From Streptomyces cacaoi (GTDB taxonomy: Bacteria; Actinomycetota; Actinomycetes; Streptomycetales; Streptomycetaceae): a DNA stretch of 64,000 nt. The stretch spans positions 310,001 through 374,000 of the forward strand of contig NZ_BJMM01000007.1 of assembly GCF_006539165.1 (NCBI RefSeq), in the 5' to 3' direction. How positions within the stretch are numbered: the first letter of the stretch is position 1; each line of letters begins with the position of its first letter. Positions 61,863 to 64,000 of the stretch are shown in pieces. The notes under the pieces were generated by a model. The model did not search any database, was not told the origin of the DNA, and worked only from the letters and a program-made list of their open reading frames with translations. The position numbers and the translations under genes were made by a program.

Positions 61863-64000
61863 GTGACCGCCAGATCCCCGCAGGAACCCGAGCACGCGCG
61901 GCCCGGGGCGGACGCCCCTCCCGCACCGTCCGGCGCACAGGACCCGCTGGCCCGCGAGCGCGCCCATCTCGCCGCCTCCCGGGCCGCGTTGCGTGCGATG
62001 CGCGCCGAGGCGGAGGCGCTGGACATCACCGACGTGGCGGCGAACTGGGTGAACGCCGAGGTGCTCGCCTCCGGCATCGAGGCACGCATCGCCTCGCTGG
62101 CCGATCTGGCGCACGCGCCGCTGTTCTTCGGCCGTCTCGACTACGGCACCCGGTCGGCGGCCGCCCCGGACGCCGGGTCCGCCGAGGGCGGGGAGACCGG
62201 GAAGGAGGGGGACGACGTCGGGCACCGGTTCTACATCGGCCGCCGGCACGTCCACGACGCGGACGGCGACCCGATGGTCGTCGACTGGCGCGCCCCCGTC
62301 TCCCAGCCCTTCTACCGCGCGTCGAAGAAGGACCCGCAGGGCGTGGACCTGCGCCGCCGCTTCGGCTACACCGGCGGCGAACTGACGGCGTACGAGGACG
62401 AGCACCTCACCGACGAGACGGAGGCCGAGCGCACCAGCAGCCTCCTCCAGGCGGAGATCGAGCGGCCCCGCGTCGGCCCGATGCGGGACATCGTCGCCAC
62501 GATCCAGCCGGAACAGGACGAGATCGTCCGCTCCGGTCTGGAGGGCACCGTCTGTGTGCAGGGCGCGCCCGGCACCGGCAAGACGGCCGTCGGCCTGCAC
62601 CGTGTCGCCTATCTGCTGTACGCGCACCGCGAGCGCCTCACCCGCACCGGCACCCTCGTCGTCGGCCCGAACGCGTCGTTCCTGCGCTACATCGAGCAGG
62701 TGCTGCCCGCGCTGGGCGAGCTGGACGCACGCCAGACGACCGTCGAGGGCCTGGTGGCGCGGGACGGCGTCGAGGTGCGCGGCACGGACGACGCCGAGGC
62801 GGCGCGGCTGAAGGGCGATGCGCGCATGGCGGAGGTGCTGCGCCGCGCGGTGCGGGCCGGGGTGACGCTGCCGTCCGAGGTGCCGGACGCCGAGCCGCTC
62901 GTCGTCGTGCGCGGCTCGCGGCGCTGGCGCGTCCCGGCGTACGAGCTGGACGAGATGGTCGGCGAACTGCTCGGCCGGGACATGCGGTACGGCGCGGCCC
63001 GTGAGGCGCTGCCGCAGCGCATCGCGCACGCGGTGCTGGTGCGTATGGAGCGCGCCGGTGAGGCACCGGACGACCGGGTGCAGGACGCGGTGGCACGCAG
63101 CGCGCCGGTGAAGGCCCTGGTCAAGAAGGTGTGGCCGGCGGTCGACCCGGCGAAGCTGGTGCTGCGGCTGCTGTCCGACCCGGAGTTCCTCGCCGCGCAG
63201 GCCGAAGGCGTCCTCACGCCCGAGGAACAGCGGGCGATCCTGTGGGCGAAGCCGGCGCGGGGCGTGAAGAGCGCGAAGTGGTCGCCGGCCGACGCCGTCC
63301 TCGTCGACGAGGCGGCCGACCTCGTGCAGCGCACCGGCTCCCTCGGCCATGTCGTGCTCGACGAGGCGCAGGACCTCTCCCCCATGCAGTACCGCGCGGT
63401 GGGCCGCCGCTGCTCGACCGGCTCGGCGACCGTGCTGGGGGACCTCGCGCAGGGCACCACCCCGTGGGCGACGGAGAGCTGGAGCACCGCGCTGTCCCAC
63501 CTGGGCAAGCCGGAGGCCGTCGTGGAGGAACTGACGGAGGGCTTCCGGGTGCCGCGCGATGTGATCGCCTACGCCTCCCGGCTGCTGCCGGCCATCGCGC
63601 CGACGCTGACACCGGCGACGTCCGTCCGCGAGTCCCCCGGCGACTTCGCCGTCCGGCGCACCGACCCGGCGGAGCGGGACACGGCCGTGGTCGACGCCTG
63701 CCGCGAGGCCCTGGGCAAGGAGGGCTCCATCGGGCTGATCGCCGCCGGGCCCCGGCTGCCCGCGCTGACGGCCGCGCTGGACGCCGCGGGCCTGCGCGCC
63801 CTGTCGCCCGGCGAGGAGACGAGCCAGGACGCCCGGCTCACCCTCGTGCCCGCCGACCTCGCCAAGGGTCTGGAGTACGACCACGTCGTGCTGGACGAGC
63901 CGGCCGCACTCGTCGCCGCCGAACCCGACGAACGCACCGGCCTGCGCCGCCTGTACGTGTGTCTGACCCGCGCCGTCTCGGGCCTCACCGTGGTCCACGC
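61863..64000 (+). CDS. HelD-family RNA polymerase-associated helicase (copy 2, 3' end outside window)
   Basis: At least 712 residues are present before the window edge. An N-terminal arm (DPLARERAHLAASRAALRAMRAEAEALD) is followed by Walker A GAPGTGKTAVGLHRVAYLLY near 233-252, a helical insertion, the DExx motif VVLDEAQDLSPMQYRAVGRR near 497-516 and C-terminal ADLAKGLEYDHVVLDEP and LYVCLTRAVSGLTVVH, so only a short tail is missing. The GTG at 61863 has GGAGG 9 nt upstream. It shares the general plan of copy 1 but the two diverge strongly outside the motifs, so this is not a recent duplication. Confidence 0.92.
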   Translation, partial: MTARSPQEPEHARPGADAPPAPSGAQDPLARERAHLAASRAALRAMRAEAEALDITDVAANWVNAEVLASGIEARIASLADLAHAPLFFGRLDYGTRSAAAPDAGSAEGGETGKEGDDVGHRFYIGRRHVHDADGDPMVVDWRAPVSQPFYRASKKDPQGVDLRRRFGYTGGELTAYEDEHLTDETEAERTSSLLQAEIERPRVGPMRDIVATIQPEQDEIVRSGLEGTVCVQGAPGTGKTAVGLHRVAYLLYAHRERLTRTGTLVVGPNASFLRYIEQVLPALGELDARQTTVEGLVARDGVEVRGTDDAEAARLKGDARMAEVLRRAVRAGVTLPSEVPDAEPLVVVRGSRRWRVPAYELDEMVGELLGRDMRYGAAREALPQRIAHAVLVRMERAGEAPDDRVQDAVARSAPVKALVKKVWPAVDPAKLVLRLLSDPEFLAAQAEGVLTPEEQRAILWAKPARGVKSAKWSPADAVLVDEAADLVQRTGSLGHVVLDEAQDLSPMQYRAVGRRCSTGSATVLGDLAQGTTPWATESWSTALSHLGKPEAVVEELTEGFRVPRDVIAYASRLLPAIAPTLTPATSVRESPGDFAVRRTDPAERDTAVVDACREALGKEGSIGLIAAGPRLPALTAALDAAGLRALSPGEETSQDARLTLVPADLAKGLEYDHVVLDEPAALVAAEPDERTGLRRLYVCLTRAVSGLTVVH

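Overview
The window is high-GC actinomycete chromosome, almost certainly Streptomyces. The evidence is a strong G/C bias at third codon positions, many GTG starts, mycothiol-type and DUF2530/DUF2771/DUF3027 proteins, an AzgA-type purine permease, the futalosine menaquinone genes mqnB and mqnD, an actinobacterial XPB helicase and two HelD-family RNA polymerase helicases. I recognise 51 protein genes. No tRNA, rRNA, CRISPR array, insertion sequence, integrase or phage gene was seen, so this reads as core chromosome rather than an island.

Layout. 1-4.4 kb: a window-truncated FAD/Fe-S dehydrogenase, an MmcQ/YjbR protein, a 10-bp periodic repeat and serC. 4.4-7.7 kb: a DrrAB-type drug exporter divergent from its TetR regulator. 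7.8-10.2 kb: HelD helicase 1. 10.3-14.2 kb: a surface beta-propeller protein, an SGNH hydrolase, a TetR regulator, and an aldo/keto reductase behind a MerR-type promoter. 14.2-17.7 kb: a 30-residue membrane microprotein, ThpR, and a MarR-MFS pair. 17.7-24 kb: a purine permease, a DUF2530 protein, a CtpE-like P-type ATPase and a lipoprotein. 24-30 kb: a sacsin-like ATPase and a DUF3027 protein with a histone-like tail, separated by a 33-bp minisatellite.

30.4-35.9 kb: DUF2771, mqnB, mqnD, a QorB-like reductase divergent from a TetR with paired operators, a cold-shock protein, a small membrane protein and an HAD phosphatase. 36-41 kb: an iron-siderophore ABC importer behind an iron box. 41-44 kb: GNAT, a TIGR03086-type protein and a serine beta-lactamase-like hydrolase. 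44-49.5 kb: a five-gene operon coupling a CocE-type hydrolase to an osmoprotectant-type ABC importer, preceded by three perfect inverted repeats. 49.6-53 kb: a HAAS-like membrane protein, LysR and SDR. 53.4-60.5 kb: a Helicase_C_3 protein, a Uma2 nuclease, XPB, and a degenerate acyl-CoA ligase. 61.9 kb to the end: HelD helicase 2, cut by the window edge.

Three themes cross the window. Many genes have a TAnnnT -10 hexamer 6-8 nt before the start codon, which predicts leaderless mRNAs. Short tandem repeats are common both between genes and inside coding sequence, where they add low-complexity tails, linkers and one insertion that replaces an enzyme motif. Several divergent regulator-target pairs carry visible inverted repeats.
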